Of a DNA stretch of 14,247 nt, positions 1 through 7,162 are shown one piece after another (the first letter of the stretch is position 1; every line of letters begins with the position of its first letter). A program made the position numbers and the translations under genes. The notes under the pieces are model-generated. The model worked only from the letters and a program-made list of their open reading frames with translations, ran no database searches and had not been told where the DNA came from. Source of the DNA: Paracoccaceae bacterium (GTDB taxonomy: Bacteria; Pseudomonadota; Alphaproteobacteria; Rhodobacterales; Rhodobacteraceae). Location: the NCBI GenBank assembly GCA_002401045.1, contig NVSA01000008.1, positions 1,608 to 15,854 of the forward strand. Reading direction: 5' to 3'.

Positions 1-196
1 CTTCATCAAGAGGCAAAATATCATTTTCAATGAGGTTGGAATTTTCAGATTTAGAGACGTACTTGCTTAGGTCGGATGTGTAGGGACTGACTTGGCAGAT
101 TTGTTTTATATCAGGATTTATAAGGTATTTTTTTACTGGTAAATTGGCTGCAACTTGCAGTTTTGCATCTGCAATCAAGCGCTGCCAATCGATCAT
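1..196 (-). CDS. Unrecognised protein, N-terminal 65 residues (runs off left edge)
   Basis: An open frame begins with ATG at 196 on the minus strand, starts MIDWQRLIADAK, and stays open for 65 codons to the window edge, so only the N-terminus is visible. The segment is soluble-looking, with no signal peptide or membrane helix. I do not recognise the family. An ICQVSPY-type stretch near residues 35-41 is faintly reminiscent of the N-terminal part of glutamine synthetase adenylyltransferases, but this is far too weak to name it. No strong Shine-Dalgarno sequence precedes the ATG. It lies 153 bp downstream of the regulator stop on the same strand, so it may be read from its own promoter or by read-through. 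The start codon and even the reality of the gene depend on sequence outside the window. Confidence 0.45.
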   Translation of the reverse strand, partial: MIDWQRLIADAKLQVAANLPVKKYLINPDIKQICQVSPYTSDLSKYVSKSENSNLIENDILPLDE

Positions 197-349
197 ATTA
201 CTTGGGGGCAGGCAGTTAAGGCGCAAAATGATAAAGTAAGAATACTATATTGAAGTTGCATTTTGGTCTCGTAATTAATCTAGCATATAATTCTGACTAT
301 TTTAGTAAGATTATTGAGTCAAGAGAGTAGAGGTATCGCTACGGGCGGG

Positions 350-2020
350 TTATCGCAACTTTAGCTTAACGATTCGGTAGTCCAGTTGAGCGCGGGTTAG
401 GCCAAGCTTACGAGCGGCCGCTGAAATATTCCAATCACATTGATCCAAGGCTAGAATATAAGCGTCGGTCTCAATGTCTTGCATTGTGCGTGCGCCATGC
501 ACTTCAAGGATTTTTTTGGGTCTGTAGATATCACCTTCTCGTTGCATTTTTCCAAAATATTGGGGGGTTTTTTCAATCCCAGTGAAGATTTGATTTGTCT
601 CGATTTTGGCACCTGGTTCCGCATATATGACGCCCCGCTCGATCATATTGGACAGTTCGCGCACATTGCCCGGGTAGTCGTAGCGTAACAGCAAATCCAA
701 GGCGGAGCCCGACAATTCTGGCAAAGGCCGACGATGGCGCTTTGAATGAAGGCGTGTGAAATGGTCGATCAGTGCGGGCAGGTCATCGCGTCGTTCTCGC
801 AGGGGAGGGATCGTAATGGGTAGCAAGGATAAATGGTAGTACAAGTCCGCGCGCATTTTTCCAGCTGTTACGGCTTCGAGTGGAGATTCGCCCGTTGCGG
901 ATATCAGTCGAAAAGCACCTCGTTTGTGTTTGGAATTTTGCAATAACATGGACAGTCTTGCCTGTAATGCTGGCGGTAGGGATAGAACGTCGTTGAGAAA
1001 CAGACTGCCACCTTTTGCTTGGTCAACAAATCCCCCTTGTCCGAACATTGATTGATCGGGGGTTGACGGTTCGGTTGAAAAGGCGGTGCAGTTCACTTGA
1101 ATGAAAGGGCCTTTTGAATTGTCGCCTAACTGATGGAGTCTGCGAACAAAGTGCATTTTACCTGTTCCGTTTTCGCCTAGAAATAGAACTGGTTCAGACA
1201 GGGGCGCTACTCTCTCCATTAATTTATGTGCGCGGGCGAAGCTGGTTGATCGGCCAACGATATCATTTGCAGAAACTGGTTTTACAGCCTTCGGGACGTC
1301 TCGTGGTGGAGACCATGGAGCCGTTTTTTCATTCTTTGCCCCAGTCAGGCCGAAAAGCTCTAGTTCGGGTAGATCATCGTCCCAGGATTTTGCGTCTTTC
1401 CCGATAAGAACGCAGCGTTCCGATCCTTTTGCAATGCACTCAATTTCACGAAAAATGACTGGAAAGCCTAACAACGTAGTAGAAAATCCGCTCGGAACAG
1501 CGGCCTGCATCCAACAGGCTGGGCAGTCACTTGTGCCGAAGTGATGTAGGTGTTCATCTGCTTCTGTACTGTCGAACCAATGAAATTCGCCTCTGTAGTA
1601 TTGCTTTGCTACGTCAAACTCAAATCTCTTGGTGATGATCCGCGCAAAGCCCTTCATGGTGTGTAAACGCGGGCCTGCTGCGAGTGCTGCGGTCAGATTG
1701 TCTTGCTTAAAGCGTTTGGTCACGAGTTTCGCAAGGTGGATCCCTTGCAACCAGCCGTTAAGTTGGAACAGTTTGCGGGTGGTATTAAGGCCGACAGCGT
1801 CGATCATGTCCTTACGCAACGCCCCCAATGTATTGGTATGCATAAGAACCATCCGCTCATCATTTAACCAAATGCGCCCGTCACCAAGTGCAAACTGTAG
1901 GGCGTCTGCAAGATCAGAAAGGGTTGGTGTTGCACCATCATTGAGGAGTTGGCTGTCGCCGCGTTCAAGAATTCCCGGGGCGCGTCGGTAGGCTTCTATC
2001 AAGGAAATTCTTTTTTGCAT
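350..2020 (-). CDS. XylR/DmpR-type aromatic-sensing regulator with degenerate sigma-54 AAA+ module
   Basis: This 556-residue protein has the full layout of the phenol/xylene regulators DmpR, MopR and XylR. A XylR_N aromatic-sensing domain lies at about residues 35-145, followed by a V4R domain (about 150-210), a linker, an AAA+ sigma-54-interaction domain (about 253-470) and a Fis-type helix-turn-helix (about 513-556, with NISAAARKLGLTRAQLDYR). The sensor looks intact: C169, E192, C195 and C203 have the spacing of the MopR/PoxR zinc site, and H120 and W148 fall where I recall the phenol-contacting His and Trp. The ATPase is altered. Walker A is GENGTGKM (282-289). After MFG (325-327) about 12 residues are missing, removing the GAFTGA loop that contacts sigma-54. 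Walker B reads LFLND instead of LFLDE. Sensor I reads SATG instead of AATN. The second arginine finger (RxDLYYRL) is His396, although R390 and GNVREL are kept. The frame is uninterrupted, so this is not an obvious pseudogene. It is transcribed divergently from the aldehyde dehydrogenase cluster, its probable target; the mode of regulation is uncertain. Confidence 0.9.
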   Translation of the reverse strand: MQKRISLIEAYRRAPGILERGDSQLLNDGATPTLSDLADALQFALGDGRIWLNDERMVLMHTNTLGALRKDMIDAVGLNTTRKLFQLNGWLQGIHLAKLVTKRFKQDNLTAALAAGPRLHTMKGFARIITKRFEFDVAKQYYRGEFHWFDSTEADEHLHHFGTSDCPACWMQAAVPSGFSTTLLGFPVIFREIECIAKGSERCVLIGKDAKSWDDDLPELELFGLTGAKNEKTAPWSPPRDVPKAVKPVSANDIVGRSTSFARAHKLMERVAPLSEPVLFLGENGTGKMHFVRRLHQLGDNSKGPFIQVNCTAFSTEPSTPDQSMFGQGGFVDQAKGGSLFLNDVLSLPPALQARLSMLLQNSKHKRGAFRLISATGESPLEAVTAGKMRADLYYHLSLLPITIPPLRERRDDLPALIDHFTRLHSKRHRRPLPELSGSALDLLLRYDYPGNVRELSNMIERGVIYAEPGAKIETNQIFTGIEKTPQYFGKMQREGDIYRPKKILEVHGARTMQDIETDAYILALDQCDWNISAAARKLGLTRAQLDYRIVKLKLR

Positions 2021-2054
2021 TTCAGGTTATCATGAATGATTTCAAGGTATATTC

Positions 2055-2083
2055 TTTATATGATGAAATTGTAGGGCAAACAA
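2055..2083 (-). promoter_or_regulatory. Candidate sigma-70-type promoter of the regulator gene
   Basis: Read on the minus strand, TTGTTT (2083-2078) and TATAAA (2060-2055) are separated by 17 bp and lie about 35 bp upstream of the regulator ATG at 2020. The -10 matches the consensus at five of six positions, while the -35 is weak. This is a visual match in AT-rich DNA and is only a candidate. Confidence 0.3.
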
Positions 2084-2148
2084 GATACCTAATATTTTTA
2101 TTATTAACAGTATGTTACGTCTAAGTTGGCAATTTGGGTGAAAAATTA

Positions 2149-2177
2149 TTGTCAGTACGTAAAACGGCTCGTATGAA
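2149..2177 (+). promoter_or_regulatory. Candidate sigma-70-type promoter of the catabolic cluster
   Basis: TTGTCA (2149-2154) and TATGAA (2172-2177) are spaced by exactly 17 bp in the 270-bp gap between the divergent regulator and the aldehyde dehydrogenase. The -35 matches five of six consensus bases and the -10 four of six. I checked every GG in 2021-2290 on the plus strand and none is followed at the sigma-54 spacing by GC (GG-N10-GC), so no -24/-12 promoter is visible. The leader downstream of this element holds a small dyad TTGA-AAG-TCAA (2234-2244) and a short AGGGC/GCCCT stem (2245-2259), either of which could be a regulator site or an RNA structure. Confidence 0.3.
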
Positions 2178-2290
2178 AAATAGTCTCGAAGAAAGTGGTG
2201 GGCATTCAGGCCTCGATTGGACTTCTGGACATGTTGAAAGTCAAAGGGCGTCATGCCCTCTTACAAGAGATTTAATGCGGGAGCCTAACG

Positions 2291-3763
2291 ATGGATGGAT
2301 CGTCAATACTATTTCTGGATGATGCGATTTGGGGTGGCAAGATGTATTCAGGAAGCTGGATGGCCACCTCTGCCGCCGCCGAAGACGTCACCTCACCCGC
2401 TGACGGTTCTTTTATCGGAAAGATAGGTAAAGGTACCGCCGCAGACGTCACCACAGCCGCCGCTGCGGCTCGTGCGGCACAGCCCGCTTGGGAGGCTACT
2501 CCCGCCTCAGAGCGGGCTGTGATACTTTGTAAAGCCGCTGATATTCTGGAGGCTAATGGTGAAGAGTTGATCCCTTGGATTATTCGAGAATCTGGTTCGA
2601 CTGGGGCCAAAGCCGAGATTGAGGTGGAAGACAGCGCGGGCTTTTTGCGCGCTGCCGCCGATGCTACGTTAGAGCCAACAACGCAAGCGATCAAATCCGT
2701 TGGTGGACGCGACGAGGAACTGATCCGTGTCGCCCACGGAGTTGTTGGGGTCATTTCCCCGTTTAACTTCCCTTTGATCCTATCGATGCGGGCGATAGCT
2801 GCTGCACTGGCCACGGGTAACGCTGTTGTACTGAAGCCAGATCAACGCACGCCGATTACGGGCGGTGTGATAATTGCCCGCGTTCTAGAAGAGGCGGGTT
2901 TGCCTAAAAACCTGTTTCACTTTGTTCCTGGTGGTGCAGACGTTGGATCAGCGCTTTGCGAAGATCCCAACATCGACATGGTGTCCTTTACGGGCTCCCC
3001 TGGTGTTGGATCAAAAGTGGGCGAAGCTTGCGGTCGCAATCTTAAGAAAGTGCAATTGGAACTGGGCGGCAAAAACGCCATTGTTGTCATGGACGATGCG
3101 GATATGGATATTGCGGCGTCAAATTGTGCGTGGGGCGCGTGGTTGCATCAAGGACAGATTTGTATGGCGGCGGGGATCCTGTTGGTTCCTGCAGCACATG
3201 CTGATGCACTGGCCGAGACCTTAGCTGCCAAAGCCAGACAACTGCCTGTTGGCGATCCGTTCATTGAGCAATGTGCCCTTGGTCCCTTGATCCAAGAATC
3301 TGAGGCTAAACGTATCAGTGAGATTGTTCAGGATGCCGTTGCCAAAGGCGCTAAGTTGCTGGCAGGGGGTACGCCCAAAGGTACTATGTTTCCAGCAACG
3401 GTGTTGTCTGGTGTGATACCTGGCATGCGGGCGTTTGATGAGGAAATCTTTGGCTCCGTCGCCGTTGTTGTTGCCTATGATACGGATGACCATGCCGTCC
3501 AGTTAGCCAACCTGACCGAATTTGGTCTGGCTGCGGGTGTTATTGGCAAAGACCTTCACCGCGCGCGCTCCCTAGGGGATCGTTTGCGAGTTGGCCATCT
3601 GCATATCAATGATCAAACCGTCGTCGCCAGCCCTTTTGCACCGTTTGGCGGGCGTGGCCGATCTGGGAATGGCAGTCGAATATTTGGCCCCGCTATTTGG
3701 GAAGAGTTTTCGCAGTGGGTGTGGGTCACAACAAAGCCGATCGCCACAGCCTACCCATTCTAG
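2291..3763 (+). CDS. Aromatic aldehyde dehydrogenase, XylC-like (benzaldehyde dehydrogenase family)
   Basis: This 490-residue NAD(P)-dependent aldehyde dehydrogenase should oxidise an aromatic aldehyde to the carboxylate in the cytoplasm. Visible motifs are PFNFP with N159, LKPD with K182, the dinucleotide-loop segment FTGSPGVG (233-240), the general base E257 in LELGG, the nucleophile C291 in HQGQICMAAG, and EEIF (384-387), followed by GSV instead of the usual GPV. The N-terminal IWGGKMYSGSW and the C-terminal end in YPF resemble Pseudomonas XylC closely, and LKPD and HQGQ-CMAAG are also XylC-like. The ATG at 2291 is chosen because GGGAG (2279-2283) sits 7 bp upstream and the N-terminus then aligns with XylC; an ATG at 2342 would remove conserved residues. 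It is the first gene of the plus-strand cluster and lies 20 bp before the alcohol dehydrogenase, matching the sequential XylB/XylC reactions. The exact substrate (benzaldehyde, hydroxybenzaldehyde or a cyclic terpenoid aldehyde) cannot be read from sequence. Confidence 0.92.
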   Translation: MDGSSILFLDDAIWGGKMYSGSWMATSAAAEDVTSPADGSFIGKIGKGTAADVTTAAAAARAAQPAWEATPASERAVILCKAADILEANGEELIPWIIRESGSTGAKAEIEVEDSAGFLRAAADATLEPTTQAIKSVGGRDEELIRVAHGVVGVISPFNFPLILSMRAIAAALATGNAVVLKPDQRTPITGGVIIARVLEEAGLPKNLFHFVPGGADVGSALCEDPNIDMVSFTGSPGVGSKVGEACGRNLKKVQLELGGKNAIVVMDDADMDIAASNCAWGAWLHQGQICMAAGILLVPAAHADALAETLAAKARQLPVGDPFIEQCALGPLIQESEAKRISEIVQDAVAKGAKLLAGGTPKGTMFPATVLSGVIPGMRAFDEEIFGSVAVVVAYDTDDHAVQLANLTEFGLAAGVIGKDLHRARSLGDRLRVGHLHINDQTVVASPFAPFGGRGRSGNGSRIFGPAIWEEFSQWVWVTTKPIATAYPF

Positions 3764-3783
3764 AGTTACTGAAAGCAAAAACA

Positions 3784-4884
3784 ATGCAAATTAAAGCTGC
3801 TATTGCACGGGGCCTTGATCAGGATCTTGTCATCGAAAACCTTTCTCTGGATGCGCCGCGTAAGGATGAAATTCTTGTCAAAGTTGTTGCAACGGGTGTG
3901 TGCCATACCGACCTCGTTGTTATTGCGGGTCTTTTGCCCACACCAATGCCAGTTGTCTTGGGTCATGAGGGTGCGGGAATTGTGCAAAAAATCGGTTCTA
4001 ATGTGACCAAGGTTAAGCCAGGTGATCCTGTTGTGATGACCTATAATACCTGCGGTAGCTGTCCGTCTTGCCGCGACAACGATATGGCTTATTGTGCTGA
4101 GTTCTTTCCGCGCAATCTCTTTGCCACGCGTCCTGATGGATCTGTGGGTTTCAGTAAGGGATCGGATCAAATCTATTCGAATTTCTTTGGTCAGTCATCC
4201 TTTGCCAGCCACGCCCTGTGCCATGAGCGCAATGTGGTCAAGGTTGATCCTGAGGTCGATCTGGAACTGCTGGGTCCGTTGGGTTGCGGCATCCAGACTG
4301 GAGCAGGTACCGTCATGAATGCGCTTAAGATCGAAGCTGGGAAAAGCTTTGTTGTGTTTGGTGCGGGCGCTGTTGGACTGTCTGGTTTGATGGCCGCTCG
4401 GATACAGGGTGCCACGACGATTATCGCGGTTGATCTACATCAAGGTCGTCTGGATATGGCAAAAGAGCTGGGTGCGACCCACATAATCAAGGGTGATGTA
4501 AAGCACATTGTTAAGCAAATTATCGATATCACCGATGGCGGTGTGGACTATGCGATGGATACTACGGCCAATGGCGCGGTGATCCGCAATGCGTCCGATG
4601 CGCTTGGGATCAGGGGCGCTCTTGCACTCGTTGGGGTTCCGCCCTTGGGCGCAGAAATTACGCTGGATAACACGCATATGATGTCTGGTGGGCGTAAGCT
4701 TATCGGTGTGGTCGAGGGGGAATCTGACGGAGATACCTTTATCCCGAAATTAATAGAGCTTTGGAAGCAGGGGCAGTTTCCTTTCGATAAGCTGGTGACG
4801 TTTTACAATTTTGAAGACATCAACACAGCGATCAATGACAGTCGTTCTGGAAAATCGATCAAGCCGATTGTGCGGATGCCATGA
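3784..4884 (+). CDS. Zinc-dependent aryl-alcohol dehydrogenase, XylB-like
   Basis: This 366-residue medium-chain alcohol dehydrogenase is predicted to oxidise a benzyl-type alcohol to the aldehyde that the upstream gene product converts to acid. Catalytic zinc ligands are visible as C40 (GVCHTDL), H61 (GHEGAG) and C168 (GPLGCGIQTGAG). The structural zinc cysteines are C90, C93, C96 and C104. The Rossmann motif GAGAVG spans 193-198 and D217 ends the second strand, favouring NAD over NADP. The N-terminus MQIKAAI and the C-terminus SGKSIKPIVRMP correspond closely to plasmid-borne XylB. The open frame extends upstream to 3697, but that part lies inside the aldehyde dehydrogenase gene and has no counterpart in the family, so the ATG at 3784 is preferred; its Shine-Dalgarno sequence is weak (GAAAG). 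The 20-bp gap suggests co-transcription with the aldehyde dehydrogenase. Confidence 0.92.
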   Translation: MQIKAAIARGLDQDLVIENLSLDAPRKDEILVKVVATGVCHTDLVVIAGLLPTPMPVVLGHEGAGIVQKIGSNVTKVKPGDPVVMTYNTCGSCPSCRDNDMAYCAEFFPRNLFATRPDGSVGFSKGSDQIYSNFFGQSSFASHALCHERNVVKVDPEVDLELLGPLGCGIQTGAGTVMNALKIEAGKSFVVFGAGAVGLSGLMAARIQGATTIIAVDLHQGRLDMAKELGATHIIKGDVKHIVKQIIDITDGGVDYAMDTTANGAVIRNASDALGIRGALALVGVPPLGAEITLDNTHMMSGGRKLIGVVEGESDGDTFIPKLIELWKQGQFPFDKLVTFYNFEDINTAINDSRSGKSIKPIVRMP

Positions 4885-4893
4885 CTTGGAACA

Positions 4894-4905
4894 GCCCGCA
4901 AGGGC
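4894..4905 (+). other. Short GCCC-GCAA-GGGC hairpin after the alcohol dehydrogenase
   Basis: Ten bases after the stop codon there is a perfect four-base-pair GC stem closed by a GCAA tetraloop of the stable GNRA class. No T-run follows, so it is not a classical intrinsic terminator; it could protect the 3' end or be incidental. Confidence 0.3.
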
Positions 4906-5105
4906 ACATTCGATTACTGCCAAATATTGGAAAATGGCGGCGGTGATGTATGCGTCTTAAAGTGTATATTTTGTTTTAGAATTATTTTTACTTTTCATCA
5001 GTTTTTCTGAAATAAATTAACATGCGTATAAATGGCATAAATATTTTGTTTTTAACTTATTTTAATCAAAATAGCGTCTTGATTTATTTATTTTAATCCC
5101 TAATG

Positions 5106-5146
5106 CTTAACTTATTAAGTATAATATATGATTCCTTGGAGGAGGT
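5106..5146 (+). promoter_or_regulatory. Candidate -10 element with overlapping dyad and strong ribosome binding site before the cupin gene
   Basis: The 266-bp gap between the alcohol dehydrogenase and the cupin is very AT-rich and holds no gene I can support. Near its end is a perfect TATAAT (5120-5125), directly preceded by an inverted repeat CTTAA-N4-TTAAG (5106-5119); no good -35 is present at 16-18 bp. This looks like a promoter whose -10 abuts a possible operator, giving the cupin-transporter part separate control. There is no GG-N10-GC sigma-54 core on the plus strand in 4885-5150. GGAGGAGGT (5138-5146) is an unusually complete Shine-Dalgarno sequence and fixes the cupin start at 5151. 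Confidence 0.35.
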
Positions 5147-5150
5147 ACCT

Positions 5151-5627
5151 ATGAAGATATTAGATAGAACGACTGAAGGCAGCCCTGTCACCAAAATGGT
5201 TACGAAGCCATTTCCAAAATTTGTTCATGCAAATGAAATTCCTTGGATGCCTTGGGTTATGCCAGGCGTGGAATGTAAGTTGCTTTCCGTGGACAATAAG
5301 TCTGGGGGATTCACCTGTCTTCTAAAAGTTGCACCAGGCGAAAAAGCACCAGCACATCACCATTTGGGTGGGCTTGAGATTTTGGTGGTTGAGGGCGACA
5401 TGTCGTATGAATCTTCTGATGTTGGCAGAGCTGGCGCATACCTGTTTGAACCAGCGGGTGACATACATCAGCCGATATGTGAGGGCGGAAGCATATTGTT
5501 CTGCGTTTTCCATGGCCCCATTGCTGGTCTCAATGACGATGGAATTATCGAGGGAATCTCGAATAATACGTCCATGATTGAATGGGCGAAAGAGCAAGGC
5601 GTTATTGATCACGTGGTTAACGCCTAA
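5151..5627 (+). CDS. Small cupin, 2,4'-dihydroxyacetophenone dioxygenase-like
   Basis: This 158-residue single-domain cupin has both conserved cupin motifs. Motif 1 contains H69, H70, H71 and E76 (APAHHHLGGLE), and motif 2 contains GAYLFEPAGDIH with H106. Together they provide a 2-His/Glu/His-type metal site, probably for iron. The PGVECKLL strand, the EPAGDIHQPI segment and the C-terminal AGLNDDGII...EWAKEQG region resemble the family annotated as 2,4'-dihydroxyacetophenone dioxygenase, which cleaves a hydroxyacetophenone side chain to 4-hydroxybenzoate and formate. Related ChrR-type cupins can instead be sensors or isomerases, so the enzymatic role is inferred. The ATG at 5151 is preferred over an upstream in-frame ATG at 5103 because of the GGAGGAGGT sequence just before it. 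It lies between the alcohol/aldehyde dehydrogenases and the transporter genes, consistent with an aromatic pathway step. Confidence 0.75.
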   Translation: MKILDRTTEGSPVTKMVTKPFPKFVHANEIPWMPWVMPGVECKLLSVDNKSGGFTCLLKVAPGEKAPAHHHLGGLEILVVEGDMSYESSDVGRAGAYLFEPAGDIHQPICEGGSILFCVFHGPIAGLNDDGIIEGISNNTSMIEWAKEQGVIDHVVNA

Positions 5628-5782
5628 AAACCGGCATCAACTCGATTAGTCATGTGGCGTTCTTTATCTGAGACCGTGCAGTATCCGAGTTGTGCCAAAT
5701 GGCCTTGGCCGTGAATTTGTTAGTCGAAACTGGCTGCGCCTTTTTATGCAGCGTTAAAAGTAAAATGGACAAAGGAAAAAAC

Positions 5783-7084
5783 ATGAAAACTAAAGCACAC
5801 ACAAGTAGCGTTTTCCAAGAAATCAGTAGACGTACTCTTTTGAGAGGGGCCGGCGCTGTCGTTGCTGGTTCCGCTCTCACTGGATTAAGCTCTCCAGCGA
5901 TCGCTCAGTCCCGAACAATCAAGATCGGCCTTGTTATGCCGCAAACAGGCCCGCTTGCATTCTTTTCAGAGCATGTAGAGTTTGTTTTTGGCCAGCTTGA
6001 GAGAGCTTTTGGTGGAACCATTGATGTCGATGGTCGCCAGATTGCTTATGAAATCATTACCCGTGATAGCCAGTCAAACCCGAATAGAGCGTCTGAAGTT
6101 GCATCAGAGTTAATTTTGAATGATGGCGTCGACATGATGCTTGCTGCGGCTACACCAGAAACAACTGTGCCAGTCTCTGATGTTTGCGAGCTTAACGGTA
6201 TTCCATGTTTGACTAATGACACACCTATTGAGCCTTATTTTGAGGCACGTGGCGGCGATCCTAAAAAGGGTTTTGATTGGACTAATCATTATTTCTTTAC
6301 TGGAAGTGATGCAGGGGGCTCTATTCTAAATATGTTCCAGCAGATTGAATCAAACAAAAACGTTGGTGTTCTATGGGCAAACGATGGTGACGGAATCACA
6401 TATTCTAAGATTCAGCCGCCGATTTTGAACGAACTTGGATTTAGTGTTACGGATCCAGGACGTTTCGATATGCCCCTTTCGTCTTATGCCGCCATTGTGC
6501 GTAAATTTCGTGAAGCGGAAGCCGAGCTGGTTTGGGGTGTTATACCGCCCCCTGATTTCACTACATTTTGGAATGAAGCTGCACAACAAAGATACCAACC
6601 AAAGTTTGTCTATTGCGGTAAAACCAATGAGTTTCCAGCTGCGTTGGAGCCTTTTGGGGAACGGGCATACAACATGACGACCGAAATTTGGTGGGCACCA
6701 CAATACCCGTATTCATCCACCCTTACTGGTCAGACCTCTGCAGAACTTGCGGCGGAATATGAAACTGAAAGTGGCAGACAATGGTCTATGCCACTCGGGT
6801 TTCGCCACTCAATCTTTGAGGTCGCATTCGACGCGCTGAAACGTACGGAAAATCTTGATGATCCAGCCTCTATCCAAGCGGCGATCAGTACCACGGATAT
6901 GGTTACGGTTTGTGGTCCGGTTAATTTCAGCACGGGTCCGTTGCCGAATACGAGTGCGACACCACTTGCTGGCGGTCAGTGGGTGCCTGGAGACAAGTAT
7001 TTGCTTGATCTTGTTATCACTGAAAATGCGTTTGCCCCTGATGTCGATGTTCAGGCTCAAACACAGCCGATGAAATATACATAA
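5783..7084 (+). CDS. Tat-exported substrate-binding protein of a HAAT (Liv-type) ABC transporter
   Basis: This 433-residue periplasmic protein is of the type that binds branched-chain amino acids, amides or aromatic acids and delivers them to the permeases encoded downstream. Residues 1-41 form a Tat signal: SRRTLLRG (15-22), a hydrophobic stretch and an AIA site before Gln42, implying export in the folded state. The mature part begins with TIKIGLVMPQTGPLAFF, the usual opening of type I periplasmic binding proteins of this class. The ATG at 5783 is chosen because AAAGGA lies about 7 bp upstream and the Tat motif is then at the expected distance; an in-frame ATG at 5765 is less well placed. 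The gap to the cupin (155 bp) contains no clear gene. The context of aromatic alcohol and aldehyde enzymes, rather than the family itself, suggests an aromatic ligand. It precedes the two ATPase and two permease genes. Confidence 0.9.
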   Translation: MKTKAHTSSVFQEISRRTLLRGAGAVVAGSALTGLSSPAIAQSRTIKIGLVMPQTGPLAFFSEHVEFVFGQLERAFGGTIDVDGRQIAYEIITRDSQSNPNRASEVASELILNDGVDMMLAAATPETTVPVSDVCELNGIPCLTNDTPIEPYFEARGGDPKKGFDWTNHYFFTGSDAGGSILNMFQQIESNKNVGVLWANDGDGITYSKIQPPILNELGFSVTDPGRFDMPLSSYAAIVRKFREAEAELVWGVIPPPDFTTFWNEAAQQRYQPKFVYCGKTNEFPAALEPFGERAYNMTTEIWWAPQYPYSSTLTGQTSAELAAEYETESGRQWSMPLGFRHSIFEVAFDALKRTENLDDPASIQAAISTTDMVTVCGPVNFSTGPLPNTSATPLAGGQWVPGDKYLLDLVITENAFAPDVDVQAQTQPMKYT

Positions 7085-7109
7085 CATTACACAACAGAAG
7101 TTGCTGATG

Positions 7110-7138
7110 TGTGGCGCACGAATATTTGGTGCGCCACA
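7110..7138 (+). other. Strong stem-loop between the binding-protein gene and the transporter ATPase gene
   Basis: TGTGGCGCAC (7110-7119) and GTGCGCCACA (7129-7138) are perfect 10-bp inverted arms around the 9-nt loop GAATATTTG, 25 bp after the binding-protein stop. No T-run follows, so full termination is unlikely. In comparable operons such a structure protects the upstream message from 3' exonucleases or causes partial attenuation, giving more binding protein than membrane components. That role is inferred; the hairpin is seen directly. Confidence 0.75.
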
Positions 7139-7162
7139 AACAAGTCAAAGGGAGGGTTAAGA

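Noticed and set aside
350..2020. Regulator as a pseudogene
   Set aside because: The frame is continuous over 556 codons, the sensor and DNA-binding domains are well conserved, and the ATPase changes are in-frame, which argues for selected divergence.
2272..2814. Open frame of 180 codons on the minus strand over the aldehyde dehydrogenase gene
   Set aside because: It is antisense to a clear XylC-like gene; its alanine/serine-rich composition is what the complement of GC-rich codons yields, and it has no recognisable motif.
3697..3783. Upstream extension of the alcohol dehydrogenase frame
   Set aside because: It lies within the aldehyde dehydrogenase coding region, has no family counterpart, and MQIKAAI at 3784 matches the XylB N-terminus.
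4894..4905. Intrinsic terminator after the alcohol dehydrogenase
   Set aside because: Only four GC pairs and no T-run; recorded as a hairpin only.
5619..5661. AACGCC/GGCGTT inverted repeat as a terminator after the cupin gene
   Set aside because: Six-bp arms are separated by a loop of about 31 nt and begin inside the coding sequence; followed only by CTTT, this is not convincing.
7109..7162. Earlier ATG start for the LivG-like gene
   Set aside because: The ATG is inside the intergenic hairpin and adds residues unlike any LivG; the GTG at 7163 has a good Shine-Dalgarno sequence.
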